A stretch of DNA of 41,017 bases, from assembly GCA_934574095.1 (NCBI GenBank), contig CAKTMW010000016.1:1-41017 (forward strand). Reading direction: 5' to 3'. The first letter of the stretch is position 1, and every line of letters starts with the position of its first letter. Both the position numbers and the translations under genes were made by a program. The notes below the pieces were generated by a model. The model was given only the letters and a program-made list of their open reading frames with translations, was not told the origin of the DNA and did no database searches. Positions 31,403 to 39,895 of this stretch are shown piece after piece. Source of the stretch: an uncultured Oscillospiraceae bacterium. GTDB lineage: Bacteria; Bacillota; Clostridia; Oscillospirales; Oscillospiraceae.

Positions 31403-32479
31403 TTACCAATCCAGCTCCCAGGTGGTCTGCGCACCGGCATCAGTGGATTGACGGATGATCAGTTCGCTGCCCAGCTGGATCAGCATACGGGTGGACTGGT
31501 CGCCCCTATCACGCCGCTGGAACAAATCAAAGGCACAGCTGCCCATCTCCGCTTTCGGGACCCGCATCGTGGTAAGAGACGGCGTGATCAGCGAGGCCGG
31601 CACATTGTCGTTGAAGCCTGCCACCGCCACATCCTCCGGCACACGGACGCCCCGTTCCTTCAGGCAAAACAGCGCGCCGATGGCCATCTGGTCATTGCCG
31701 CAGACCACCGCGTCGATGGTCCTGCCGCTGTCCAGTATCTTCCCCATAGCGTCGTAGCCGCTGCGGCAGGTGAAGTTTCCCTCAGCGATGACCGCTTCGT
31801 CCACAGGAACGCCGTTGAGCATCAGCGCCGTCAGGAAGCCCTTGCGGCGGTTCTTGGCGTGAAAGTACTGGTTGGGTGCGGCAATATGCGCGAAGCGGCG
31901 GCGGCCACTGCGGATCAGGTACTCCGTCACCTGAGCGATGCCGTCGGCATCGTTGATGACCACCGCGTCCAGCCTGGGACTGATGGCCGTCTCCACGCAG
32001 ATGATCCGCATGGGGTCGTCGTCAAAGTTCACCGCATGAAGAAAGTCCAGATATTCCGCCGTTTCCGGCTTGTCCACATCGGCGCAGGAATCCAGGAACA
32101 CACCGTCGAACCCCTGGCTGCGCAGCAGGTTGATGATGCGGCGCTCCCGCGCCACATCGCCCTTGGTGCCGAACACACTGACGGTATACCCGGCGGCGTC
32201 CGCCGCGCTCTGCATACTCTTCAGCACGTCCGGAAAGAAGATACTGGTGATGGACGGCACCAGAAACGCGATCTGCTGGGAGCGGCCGGTTTTCAGCTGG
32301 CGGCCGATGGGGTTGGCCTCGTACTCCAGCTGGCACACCGCGTCCATCACGCGCTTTTTCAGCTGTGGGCTGACAGGCTTCTTTCCGCTGAGGGCGTTGG
32401 ACACTGTGGAGATAGAAACTCCCGCACACTGGGCCACGTCTTTGATCCCCACAGGCTTGGGGAATGCCTTTTGAGTCAT
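31403..32479 (-). CDS. LacI-family transcriptional regulator of the inositol locus
   Basis: A 358-aa repressor. The N-terminal HTH with hinge helix is VGIKDVAQCAGVSISTVSNALSG, followed by a periplasmic-binding-like sensor domain (IAFLVPSITSIFFPDVLKS, VVCGNDQMAIGAL, VAVAGFNDN). The start at 32479 follows AAGGA. It has its own promoter, separate from the transporter genes on the same strand. The best targets are the two AAAACGTTTT-cored sites in the divergent iolM/iolN intergenic region. The inducer is presumably an inositol or pathway keto-intermediate. It is not homologous to the DeoR-type IolR of Bacillus. Confidence 0.93.
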   Translation of the reverse strand: MTQKAFPKPVGIKDVAQCAGVSISTVSNALSGKKPVSPQLKKRVMDAVCQLEYEANPIGRQLKTGRSQQIAFLVPSITSIFFPDVLKSMQSAADAAGYTVSVFGTKGDVARERRIINLLRSQGFDGVFLDSCADVDKPETAEYLDFLHAVNFDDDPMRIICVETAISPRLDAVVINDADGIAQVTEYLIRSGRRRFAHIAAPNQYFHAKNRRKGFLTALMLNGVPVDEAVIAEGNFTCRSGYDAMGKILDSGRTIDAVVCGNDQMAIGALFCLKERGVRVPEDVAVAGFNDNVPASLITPSLTTMRVPKAEMGSCAFDLFQRRDRGDQSTRMLIQLGSELIIRQSTDAGAQTTWELDW

Positions 32480-32536
32480 CGCTAACAATCCTTATCGAAC
32501 TTAGTAATTCTTTTCTTTTTTTCCAATATATAGCTT

Positions 32537-32564
32537 ATTATAGTCGTCTCGCGGAAAAAATCAA
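32537..32564 (-). promoter_or_regulatory. promoter of the LacI-type gene
   Basis: On the minus strand, TTGATT (32564-32559), 16-bp spacer, TATAAT (32542-32537). It allows expression independent of the transporter operon. Confidence 0.7.
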
Positions 32565-32613
32565 CAGTATTCAGATAAACTCTCAGATTATTTTGTCACA
32601 CTTTTCAAAAAAG

Positions 32614-33576
32614 TCAATCCTTGCGCTTACGGGCATCCAGGAACACAGCCACGATGATAACCACGCCTTTAACGATGCTCTGCATATTGGAGTCGATCTG
32701 TAGCATCGTCATTCCGTTCACCAGAATACCCAAAATCAAGGCGCCAAAGACGGTGTTGATAACCTTGCCGGTACCGCCGGAAAAGCTAGCACCGCCCAGG
32801 ATTACGCAGGTAATGGCATCCATTTCGTAAGCGTTACCAACCGAGGGGTTACCAGAAAGCATACGGGACGTCAGCACCACGGCAGCCACACCGGTGCAAG
32901 CGCCGGCGATGACATAGCCAATACTGGTACACAGCGGCACATTGATGCCAGATACCTTAGCGGCCACAGGGTTACTGCCAATAGCGTAAATAGAGGTGCC
33001 GTAACGGGTACGCTCCAGCACGATGTATATGATGATCGCCATAACAATGAATATCCACGCCGCCACAGGAATCCCCAGGAAGGATGCGCGCCCCATCTGC
33101 TCAAAAGATTTGTAGAAACCGTTGATATTCTTGCTGTTAGTGGTCAACAGCGCTGCGCCGCGGGCAATGGACATCATGCCCAGGGTAGCGATGAAGGACG
33201 GCACATTGCCGTAGGCAATGAAGAAACCGTTGATCACGCCGGTCAGCGCACCGATGCCGATGGAGATCAGAAATACCACGGGAATAGGCAGTCCGGCACG
33301 GACAGCCAACGCCGCAAACACACCGCATAGGGCCACCACTGAGCCGCCGGACAGGTCCGTTCCGCCGCTGACGATGGGGAACATAATGCCCAAGGCGATA
33401 ATGCCGATGACCGACTGCTGGCGGACAATATTGGTCAGGTTACTGGGCGAGAAAAAGGTGCCGCCCTTCAAAATCGTCATAAAGAGGAACAGCGCCAGCA
33501 GGATAAAGAAGGGGCTGTACTCTTTGATAATGGCTTGCAATTTGCTGTTATTGATCAGCTTTGTCTTTGTATTCAC
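32614..33576 (-). CDS. RbsC-like sugar/inositol ABC transporter permease
   Basis: A 320-aa inner-membrane protein with about eight to ten hydrophobic segments, of the ribose/inositol (CUT2) permease family: GIMFPIVSGGTDLSGGSVVAL, the GTLGMMSIARGAALL-type loop (here ATLGMMSIARG), YAIGSNPVAAKVSGI (the EAA-like ATPase contact) and VILGGASFSGGTGKV. The start is GTG at 33576, with GGGAGG 8 nt upstream; an upstream extension has no ribosome binding site. It follows the ATPase gene by about 20 bp. Substrate, by context, is myo-inositol. Confidence 0.92.
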   Translation of the reverse strand: MNTKTKLINNSKLQAIIKEYSPFFILLALFLFMTILKGGTFFSPSNLTNIVRQQSVIGIIALGIMFPIVSGGTDLSGGSVVALCGVFAALAVRAGLPIPVVFLISIGIGALTGVINGFFIAYGNVPSFIATLGMMSIARGAALLTTNSKNINGFYKSFEQMGRASFLGIPVAAWIFIVMAIIIYIVLERTRYGTSIYAIGSNPVAAKVSGINVPLCTSIGYVIAGACTGVAAVVLTSRMLSGNPSVGNAYEMDAITCVILGGASFSGGTGKVINTVFGALILGILVNGMTMLQIDSNMQSIVKGVVIIVAVFLDARKRKD

Positions 33577-33595
33577 GATGTGATCCCTCCCTAAA

Positions 33596-35098
33596 TCAGT
33601 CCACAATGCCGGTGGCATAGCGCATGATGGTCTCCTGCGAGAAGTCCTTTCTATCCACAAAGCCGGTCAACTCTCCCTCATGCATGACCAGAATGCGGTC
33701 GCTCATACCCATGACCTCCGGAAGTTCAGAGGAAACCATGATAATGCACTTTCCCTGTTTGGCAAGGTCGCTTATCATGCGGTGTATCTCCGCCTTACTG
33801 CCTACGTCGATGCCGCGGGTCGGCTCATCAAAAATCAGTATCTCCGGCTCAGTCAGCAGCCAGCGGCCAATGAGCACCTTTTGCTGGTTTCCGCCGGACA
33901 AGTTTGATATGATGGTCTCGGTAGACGGTGCCTTCACTGCCAGCGTCTCTTTGATCGCCGCGGCGGATTCACCGGTCTTCTTCTGCTGCACAAAGGGCCC
34001 CTTGCAGTGCTGAGGCAGCGCAGCCATCACGGTATTGAGCCGAATACTCAGCGGCAGGAAACAGCCGCTCTGCTTGCGATCCTCCGTCACTAGACCAATA
34101 CCTGCCCGAATGGCATCCTTAGGGGTATTGATCGTCACCTCTTTGCCATTGATAAAAATCTTTCCGGCAGTCTTTTTCCGGGCGCCGAATATAGTCTCCA
34201 CCACCTCGGTGCGGCCCGCGCCCATCAATCCGGCCAAGCCCAGTATCTCGCCCCGGTGCACCTCGAAGCTAATGTTCTCAAACTCGCCCTTGCGGGAAAG
34301 ACCCTCTACACGCAGATAGGTCTCGCCGATCTCCGTATCTTCTTTGGGAAAGATATTGGAGATAGTACGGCCCACCATCATATTGATAAGTTCGTCAATC
34401 GTCATATCTTTCGCGGAATTGGTGCCGATAAAGCAGCCATCGCGAAAAACGGAGATGTCGTCAGATATCTCAAATACCTCGTCCATTTTATGGGTAATAT
34501 AGATGATGCTGACGCCCTGATCCCGTAATTTCCGAATCAATTGAAACAGCCGCTCAACCTCCACGCCGGTAATGGCAGAGGTCGGCTCATCCATAATGAC
34601 CAGCTTTGCGTTATAAGAAACCGCCTTGGCGATCTCACACAGCTGCTGCTTGGCCACACTCAAGGTCCCCATCTTGGCGTCGGGGTCCACCGCGATCTCC
34701 AGGCTGTCAAGCAGCTTCTGGGTCTCGGCACGCATGGCGCGCTCGTTCTTGATAAGAGTACCTTTATAGCAAATCTCCTTGCCGAGGAAAATGTTTTCAT
34801 AGACCTTCAGGTCGCGAACCGTGCTCAGCTCCTGGTGAATCATGGCCAGGCCTTGATCCAGAGCAGTGCGGGGTGTCTTGAAATGTACGTCTTTTCCGTC
34901 AAAAATAATGGTACCGCTGTCACGGGTATAAATGCCCAGCAGGATTTTCATCATGGTGGACTTGCCCGCTCCGTTTTCGCCCATCAGCGCGTGAACCGTA
35001 CCGCGGCGGACATTAAAGCCCACATTGGTCAGGGCCGGTACGCCGCTGAACGACTTATTGATCCCGCTGATCTGCAGGATGTAATCTGATTGTCCCAT
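33596..35098 (-). CDS. RbsA/MglA-like ABC transporter ATPase
   Basis: A 500-aa protein with two tandem nucleotide-binding domains, as usual for CUT2 importers. The first has Walker A GENGAGKSTMMK, a non-canonical signature, and Walker B LVIMDEPTSAI. The second has the degenerate Walker A GLMGAGRTEVVE, signature LSGGNQQKV and Walker B ILIFDEPTRGID, the expected RbsA asymmetry. AGGAGG precedes the ATG. It lies between the binding protein and permease genes. An 18-bp hairpin separates it from the binding-protein gene upstream. Confidence 0.95.
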   Translation of the reverse strand: MGQSDYILQISGINKSFSGVPALTNVGFNVRRGTVHALMGENGAGKSTMMKILLGIYTRDSGTIIFDGKDVHFKTPRTALDQGLAMIHQELSTVRDLKVYENIFLGKEICYKGTLIKNERAMRAETQKLLDSLEIAVDPDAKMGTLSVAKQQLCEIAKAVSYNAKLVIMDEPTSAITGVEVERLFQLIRKLRDQGVSIIYITHKMDEVFEISDDISVFRDGCFIGTNSAKDMTIDELINMMVGRTISNIFPKEDTEIGETYLRVEGLSRKGEFENISFEVHRGEILGLAGLMGAGRTEVVETIFGARKKTAGKIFINGKEVTINTPKDAIRAGIGLVTEDRKQSGCFLPLSIRLNTVMAALPQHCKGPFVQQKKTGESAAAIKETLAVKAPSTETIISNLSGGNQQKVLIGRWLLTEPEILIFDEPTRGIDVGSKAEIHRMISDLAKQGKCIIMVSSELPEVMGMSDRILVMHEGELTGFVDRKDFSQETIMRYATGIVD

Positions 35099-35125
35099 GT
35101 ATGTTCCTCCTTGCGGTGCAGGGTA

Positions 35126-35165
35126 CGTACAATGGTTGCTCCCTTACGGGAGCAACCATTGTACG
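35126..35165. other. 18-bp intercistronic hairpin after the binding-protein gene
   Basis: A perfect 18-bp stem (35126-35143 with 35148-35165) with a 4-nt loop and no T-run, between the binding protein and ATPase genes. Probably an RNA stabiliser or processing site that raises binding-protein mRNA over downstream genes. Confidence 0.75.
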
Positions 35166-35219
35166 CGAAGCAGAAGAAATTTCTTGCGTTTCTTAGTTGT
35201 CGCGATATCAATCGTTTGC

Positions 35220-36179
35220 TCAGGAATTCCACATATCGATGTACTCATCGACATTCTCAGAGTTGACCAGGATGTCCTTCAGCACCACGTCGGCAGGCTG
35301 CTCACCCTTGCACAGAGCCAGAGCGGCGTCCAGAGCCTCATAGGCCAGGCCATGAGCGTCAGCGAAGAAGGTCAGCGCCATGTCGCCGGACTTGACCTGC
35401 TCGCAGCCCATCAGCAGACCATCGATACCGGAAACGGCCACACCCTCAACACCGGCATCCTGCAGCGCCAGGATAGCGCCGATCGCCATCTCGTCGCAAG
35501 CAGCCACGATGGCGTCAAACTCAATACCGGAGGTGATCCAGGTCTCAACGATCTTGTTAGCGTCGGTACGCAGCCAGTCGCCATCCTCACGGGCTACCAG
35601 CTCACAATTGGGATTGGCGTCGAGGACAGCCATGGAGCCTTCCTCACGCTCGGAAGCAACCAGGGTTCCCTCAGTGCCGGCCAGATAAGCGATCTTACCG
35701 GAACCACCGATGTAATCGATGGTCGCCTGCATCTGATCCTTGCCGGTCTCAATGCCGTTGGCGCCCACGAAGCAGTCGGCGCCGTCAGCGTCCTGCTGCA
35801 GAGCCACATACTTGATGCCAGCATCCTGAACGGACTTCATGATGGACAAGGAAGCCTCATAATCCACGGGCTTCAGGCAGATGCAGTCCACACCCATCTC
35901 GATCCAGCCTTCCACAACGGCCATCTGAGTGGAGACATCGGACTTTCCGTCGCCGATCAGAACTTCCACTTCGGGATGTTCAGCAGCCCAGGCGTTGACG
36001 TTGTCGATAACGGAGGATACCCAAGTGTCATTCAAATCGTTAACGGTATAGCCAATAACATACTTCTTCTCGCCGTCGGTCTGATCGCCATTATTGTTGC
36101 TGTCACCGTTGTTGCCGCCGCAGGCCGTCATGCATAGCATCATAGCCAGGACCAGCAGTAAAGCCAAAACCTTTTTCAT
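35220..36179 (-). CDS. sugar/inositol ABC transporter substrate-binding lipoprotein
   Basis: A 319-aa lipoprotein: MKK start, hydrophobic core, lipobox MTAC (Cys20), then an Asn/Gly/Asp-rich linker and a periplasmic-binding-protein type I fold (YVIGYTVNDLNDTWVSSV, GVDCICLKPVDYEASL, DAIVAACDEMAIGAILAL, VSGIDGLLMGCEQVKSG). This is the RbsB/inositol-binding family, not the xylose type. The ribosome binding site is AAAGGA. It is third in the minus-strand operon after iolM and iolG. It should capture inositol outside the membrane and deliver it to the permease. Confidence 0.93.
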   Translation of the reverse strand: MKKVLALLLVLAMMLCMTACGGNNGDSNNNGDQTDGEKKYVIGYTVNDLNDTWVSSVIDNVNAWAAEHPEVEVLIGDGKSDVSTQMAVVEGWIEMGVDCICLKPVDYEASLSIMKSVQDAGIKYVALQQDADGADCFVGANGIETGKDQMQATIDYIGGSGKIAYLAGTEGTLVASEREEGSMAVLDANPNCELVAREDGDWLRTDANKIVETWITSGIEFDAIVAACDEMAIGAILALQDAGVEGVAVSGIDGLLMGCEQVKSGDMALTFFADAHGLAYEALDAALALCKGEQPADVVLKDILVNSENVDEYIDMWNS

Positions 36180-36282
36180 TTTCTTGTGTTCCTTTCTTTT
36201 TCTGTTTTAGGTTGATATTCTTCAAATGACCACCTCTGGCGGCATTGTCCGAACCGCCGCAGCCATTCAAATACAGTGGCAC

Positions 36283-37299
36283 TCAGGGTATCTCGTCCAG
36301 CTTCACGGGGCGATCCTGCTCTAAGGACAGTTGGGCGGCGCGAGCAATACGAACGGCCTGTAGACCGTCATAAGCGGTAACGGGCGCCTCCCTGCCCTCG
36401 TTGACCATCTCGAAAAAGGTCTTCTGGGCATTGACAAAGGCATTGGCGTAGCGCTCTAGGAAGAAATACACCGGCTTATCATAATGCACACCCTCCTCAT
36501 TGTGAACGCTGACCGTAGTCTCCGGCACATTAGAAACCTGAACAAAACCCTTGGATGCGTGGACTTCTGTACGCTGATCGTAGCCACAGTTGGATTGACG
36601 GCTCAGATCAATAAGGCCCACCGCACCGCTGGCAAACTTCAGCACCGCCAGGGCGGTATCGATATCACCCAGGTCTTTCACTTTCTTATCCACCAAGGCG
36701 TTACCGCAGGCGTAGACCTCCGTAACCTCAGAGCCAGAGAAGAATCGGGCCAGGTCAAAGTCGTGGATCATGGAGTCGAAGTAGATGCCGCCGCTGGTAC
36801 GAATATACTCATAAGGCGGCAGCGCCGGATCGCGTGAGCAGAGCTTGATGATCTGCGGATCGCCTACCGCGCCGCTGACAACAGTAGCCTGCAGCTTTTG
36901 CTGATTTACATCGAAGCGCCGCATAAAGCCCATCAAAAACTTCACACCGGACTCTTTGATAGCGTCGATGGCCTTGTAAATCTTCTGAATATCAGAATCC
37001 AAGGGCTTTTCACAATAGATATTCTTGCCGGTCTCGCAAGCCCTCATGATGTACTCGCAGTGGGTAGGCGTGGGAGAGCAGATAAACACGCAATCCACCT
37101 CAGCATCCTGGAACACCACGTCAGCATCCTTGCCGGTGTGCTCTACGCCAATAGACTTGGCCCACTGTTCCGCTTCAGCGGAGAGATAAGGGTCAATGAT
37201 ATACTTGATACGCACCGAGGGCTGGTAACGGACCAACGCCTCAGCATGGACACGGGCAATCCGTCCCGCGCCGAATATTGCGACAACGTTCCGGTTCAT
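36283..37299 (-). CDS. iolG: Gfo/Idh/MocA dehydrogenase, probable myo-inositol 2-dehydrogenase
   Basis: A 338-aa NAD(P)-dependent dehydrogenase expected to oxidise myo-inositol to scyllo-inosose (cytosolic). The nucleotide loop is IFGAGRIARVHAEAL (GxGxxA at 10-15). Catalytic residues of IolG are present: Lys98 in EKPL, Asp175 and His179 in GGIYFDSMIHDFDLARF. The start at 37299 has GAGGTAG just upstream, and the gene is 8 bp after iolM. Sequence alone cannot separate inositol from other sugar substrates; the assignment rests on the IolM/IolN/IolO neighbours. Confidence 0.85.
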   Translation of the reverse strand: MNRNVVAIFGAGRIARVHAEALVRYQPSVRIKYIIDPYLSAEAEQWAKSIGVEHTGKDADVVFQDAEVDCVFICSPTPTHCEYIMRACETGKNIYCEKPLDSDIQKIYKAIDAIKESGVKFLMGFMRRFDVNQQKLQATVVSGAVGDPQIIKLCSRDPALPPYEYIRTSGGIYFDSMIHDFDLARFFSGSEVTEVYACGNALVDKKVKDLGDIDTALAVLKFASGAVGLIDLSRQSNCGYDQRTEVHASKGFVQVSNVPETTVSVHNEEGVHYDKPVYFFLERYANAFVNAQKTFFEMVNEGREAPVTAYDGLQAVRIARAAQLSLEQDRPVKLDEIP

Positions 37300-37307
37300 A
37301 AGCTACC

Positions 37308-38366
37308 TCAATACTCCTCGGGATAGATGACCACCTTCAGGGCCTTGCCGGCGCGGAGGAGCTTCAGGCCCTCCTCGTACTGGCTCAGGGGGAAGGTGTG
37401 GGTGACGATCTCCTCCAGGGGGAGGATGCCGCTCTCGATGATGCGGGCCGTCTTCTCAAAGTAGTACTTGCCCAGGAAGCCGCCGTAGATGCGGACCTCC
37501 TTGCGGACGATATCCGCAAGCTGGATCTGGGGACGGGCCGTCTCATCGTGGCCGAACATCACCACCTGGCCGCCGGGACGGATCACGTCGATGGCGTTCT
37601 GCAGCATGTGGCCCACGGCCTCGATGCTGTGATCCACGCCCAGGCCGTTGGTCTCCTCCAGGCACACCTTTACCAGGTCCTCCTTGGTGGGATCCACCAC
37701 GCGGGTGGCGCCGCACTTCAGGGCCTTTTCACGGCGGTACTCATGGGGCTCGGAAACGATGACCTTGGTAGCGCCGTTGGCCTTGGCCATGGCGGCGAAC
37801 AGCAGGCCCATGGGGCCAGCGCCCAGCACGCACACCGTATCACCGGCCTGTATCTTCAGCTTCTCGATGGCGTAGCCCACGCAGGACAGGGGCTCGGCCA
37901 AGGCAGCCAGCTGATAGGGCGTCTTGTTGTCGATCTTATATACGGACTGGGCAGGCACGCAGGTGTAGCTGCACAGAGCGCCGTCGGCAAACAGGCCGCG
38001 GGTGACGCCGTGCTCGGGCCAGGGCGTATCCTGCTGAGAGTACAGAGTGGTGCACTGGCCGGGCCGGTCGCTGCGGCAGTTCTCACAGTGACCGCAAGGG
38101 GGGTGAGGATCCACGATCACCTTATCGCCGGGCTTCAGGGACTTGACGGCAGAGCCGACAGCCGCCACCTCGCCGCAGTACTCGTGGCCGAAGATAATGT
38201 CAGGCTTCGCGGGATGCTTGGGGGGATCCATCAACACATGCAGATCCGTGCCGCAGATGCCGACGCCCAGCACCTTGATCTGAACGTCATCCGGATTCTT
38301 GATCTGAGGGACCGGTCTGTCCTCATAGGCATACACGCCGGGCTTCTTGAAGATAATAGATTTCAT
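37308..38366 (-). CDS. iolM: zinc alcohol dehydrogenase, probable scyllo-inosose 3-dehydrogenase
   Basis: A 352-aa medium-chain zinc dehydrogenase. Catalytic zinc ligands are Cys38 (ICGTDLH) and His61-Glu62 (GHEYCGEV). Structural zinc cysteines are 91, 94, 97 and 105 (CGHCENC...C). The NAD loop is GAGPMG (181-186). I start at 38366 (GAGAGGTG upstream); an in-frame extension runs through the promoter. In T. maritima the corresponding enzyme makes the diketo-inositol substrate of the IolN hydrolase; here it is divergent from iolN and is first gene of the operon with iolG and the transporter. Alternative: another sorbitol/threonine-type dehydrogenase. Confidence 0.82.
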   Translation of the reverse strand: MKSIIFKKPGVYAYEDRPVPQIKNPDDVQIKVLGVGICGTDLHVLMDPPKHPAKPDIIFGHEYCGEVAAVGSAVKSLKPGDKVIVDPHPPCGHCENCRSDRPGQCTTLYSQQDTPWPEHGVTRGLFADGALCSYTCVPAQSVYKIDNKTPYQLAALAEPLSCVGYAIEKLKIQAGDTVCVLGAGPMGLLFAAMAKANGATKVIVSEPHEYRREKALKCGATRVVDPTKEDLVKVCLEETNGLGVDHSIEAVGHMLQNAIDVIRPGGQVVMFGHDETARPQIQLADIVRKEVRIYGGFLGKYYFEKTARIIESGILPLEEIVTHTFPLSQYEEGLKLLRAGKALKVVIYPEEY

Positions 38367-38457
38367 TGTCTTGTCACACCTCTCGCATGGAATATGGAAT
38401 AAAAGAACGTCTTCTTCCGCCCCGGCGGTAAAAATGTACAACCGGGTCAGGTTTTGT

Positions 38458-38469
38458 AAAAACGTTTTT
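38458..38469 (-). promoter_or_regulatory. LacI-type operator, iolM side
   Basis: A perfect palindrome AAAAACGTTTTT, starting about 15 bp downstream of the iolM -10, in the early transcribed region where a repressor would block transcription. Confidence 0.7.
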
Positions 38470-38483
38470 CTTGTGTTGTGAAA

Positions 38484-38512
38484 AGAATAACGCAAGCCGC
38501 GGCGAATTGCAA
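38484..38512 (-). promoter_or_regulatory. promoter of the iolM-iolG-transporter operon
   Basis: On the minus strand, TTGCAA (38512-38507), 17-bp spacer, TATTCT (38489-38484). Confidence 0.75.
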
Positions 38513-38587
38513 GCAAAAAACGTCGAACGCCTACAAAATCGCCGTAATACACAAGTGTTTCAACATGTTTTTGTAAAAAATGCCAGG

Positions 38588-38616
38588 TTGACTTCTGGTT
38601 TTTCCTGTGTTATTCT
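38588..38616 (+). promoter_or_regulatory. promoter of the iolN-iolO operon
   Basis: TTGACT (38588-38593), 17-bp spacer, TATTCT (38611-38616). The -10 is identical to that of the divergent promoter. Confidence 0.75.
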
Positions 38617-38631
38617 CACAGAAGAATCGGA

Positions 38632-38641
38632 AAAACGTTTT
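38632..38641 (+). promoter_or_regulatory. LacI-type operator, iolN side
   Basis: AAAACGTTTT within GAAAAACGTTTTAC, starting 15 bp after the iolN -10, mirroring the operator at 38458-38469. Confidence 0.7.
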
Positions 38642-38689
38642 ACTTGACGAGTGATTTTCTGGTCAAATAATCAGGAGGTAAAAACGCAC

Positions 38690-39814
38690 ATGAAAGAAAA
38701 GTATTTGACGACAGATTACCCCAATATTTTCTTCGAGGACAATAAGGTGGGTCAGTTGAAAAAGCGCATCTGGGATGCCTCCGAGGCGGAGATCGACGCC
38801 ATCCTGGAGGACTACGGCGTACCGTCTGACAGTGAGCTGGGCAAGGCGGGCTGCTATATCCAGAACTCCCCCCGCAAGATGGTCATCGACAAGCGCCGCA
38901 AGAATGATATTGTATTGGTACCCATCGGCTGCACCGAGAACCACGGCATCCACAACAACACGGGCCTTGACACCTTTATGTGCACCTCCATCTGCGAGGC
39001 AGTACGCCGCAAGACCGCCAAGGCCGGCCACGAGGTGGCCCTGGCCTTCCCCCCCATCAACTACGGCGGCCACCCCTATCACCACCTGGGTATGCCCGGC
39101 ACGGTGATGACCTCCGAGAACACGCTGGTCAATATGATCATCGACGTGATGGTTGGCCTGTGGGACGACGGCTTCCGCAAGATCATTCTGGTGAACAACC
39201 ACGGCCAGGACTGGATGCTGGAATCCGCCATTCAGGAATTCTTCAAACGCTACCAGCTGCCCGCCTTCGCCACCGTGGTGGAGTGGCACCGCGCCGTGCG
39301 TGAGTTCTTCTATCCTCTGGGCGACGAGCGCCCCGACTTCGTCTCCACCCCCTTCATCCACGCCGACGAGTCTGAGACTTCTGTGGCGCTGCTGATGTTC
39401 AAGGACATGGTGGACATGAGCTGCTGTGTGGACGCCCAGCCCAAGTCCTTCGGTATGCTGGACGGCGGCTTCTATGACGGTTCCGTGGACTCCTTCCACC
39501 GGCCCAACAAGTGGTCCGAGGCCGAGGGTCACCGCGTCATCGAGCGCTTCGCCACCCCCGAGGGCGTGGTAGGCAGCCCCAGCAAGGCCGATCCCCGCAA
39601 GGCCAAGCGCGCCATCGCCGCCATCTGCGAGTACCTCAACGCCATGGTGGAGGACATCCTGGAGACCTACCCCGCCGGTCAGGTCCCCGATCCCCGCAAG
39701 TTCTCCCTGCGTCCCTTCGAGGAGATCGAACCCTGCCTGCGCGAGCCCCTCAGCGAGGGCTGGAAGAGCGTACACGAGCTGCCCAAGCGCGGCATCTTCG
39801 GCAACAACAGCTGA
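38690..39814 (+). CDS. iolN: creatininase-family protein, probable 3-dehydro-scyllo-inosose hydrolase
   Basis: A 374-aa metal-dependent hydrolase expected to open the diketo-inositol ring to 5-dehydro-L-gluconate. Creatininase-fold ligands are visible: Glu83 and His85 in GCTENHG, Asp94 in TGLDT, His171 in NNHG, and HADESETS (224-231). NYGGHPYHHLGMPGT is the family's central loop. It is longer than creatininase itself (about 250-260 aa), as expected for the TM0413-type subfamily. The start at 38690 follows AGGAGGT. First gene of the plus-strand operon, divergent from iolM and under a mirrored LacI-type operator. Confidence 0.84.
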   Translation: MKEKYLTTDYPNIFFEDNKVGQLKKRIWDASEAEIDAILEDYGVPSDSELGKAGCYIQNSPRKMVIDKRRKNDIVLVPIGCTENHGIHNNTGLDTFMCTSICEAVRRKTAKAGHEVALAFPPINYGGHPYHHLGMPGTVMTSENTLVNMIIDVMVGLWDDGFRKIILVNNHGQDWMLESAIQEFFKRYQLPAFATVVEWHRAVREFFYPLGDERPDFVSTPFIHADESETSVALLMFKDMVDMSCCVDAQPKSFGMLDGGFYDGSVDSFHRPNKWSEAEGHRVIERFATPEGVVGSPSKADPRKAKRAIAAICEYLNAMVEDILETYPAGQVPDPRKFSLRPFEEIEPCLREPLSEGWKSVHELPKRGIFGNNS

Positions 39815-39829
39815 TCCACACAACGCGTC

Positions 39830-39865
39830 CTGTTACGGGCCGGCCAGACGGCCGGCCCGTAACAG
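39830..39865. other. 16-bp intercistronic hairpin between iolN and iolO
   Basis: A perfect 16-bp GC-rich stem (39830-39845 with 39850-39865), loop AGAC, no T-run. Its design is like the hairpin at 35126-35165 in the partner operon. Confidence 0.75.
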
Positions 39866-39895
39866 CGCCTGTGCATTTGAAAGGAGAGAGCATTT

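Noticed and set aside
32480..32536. Autoregulatory LacI operator before the regulator gene
   Set aside because: No AAAACGTTTT-type or other clear palindrome found between its promoter and start codon.
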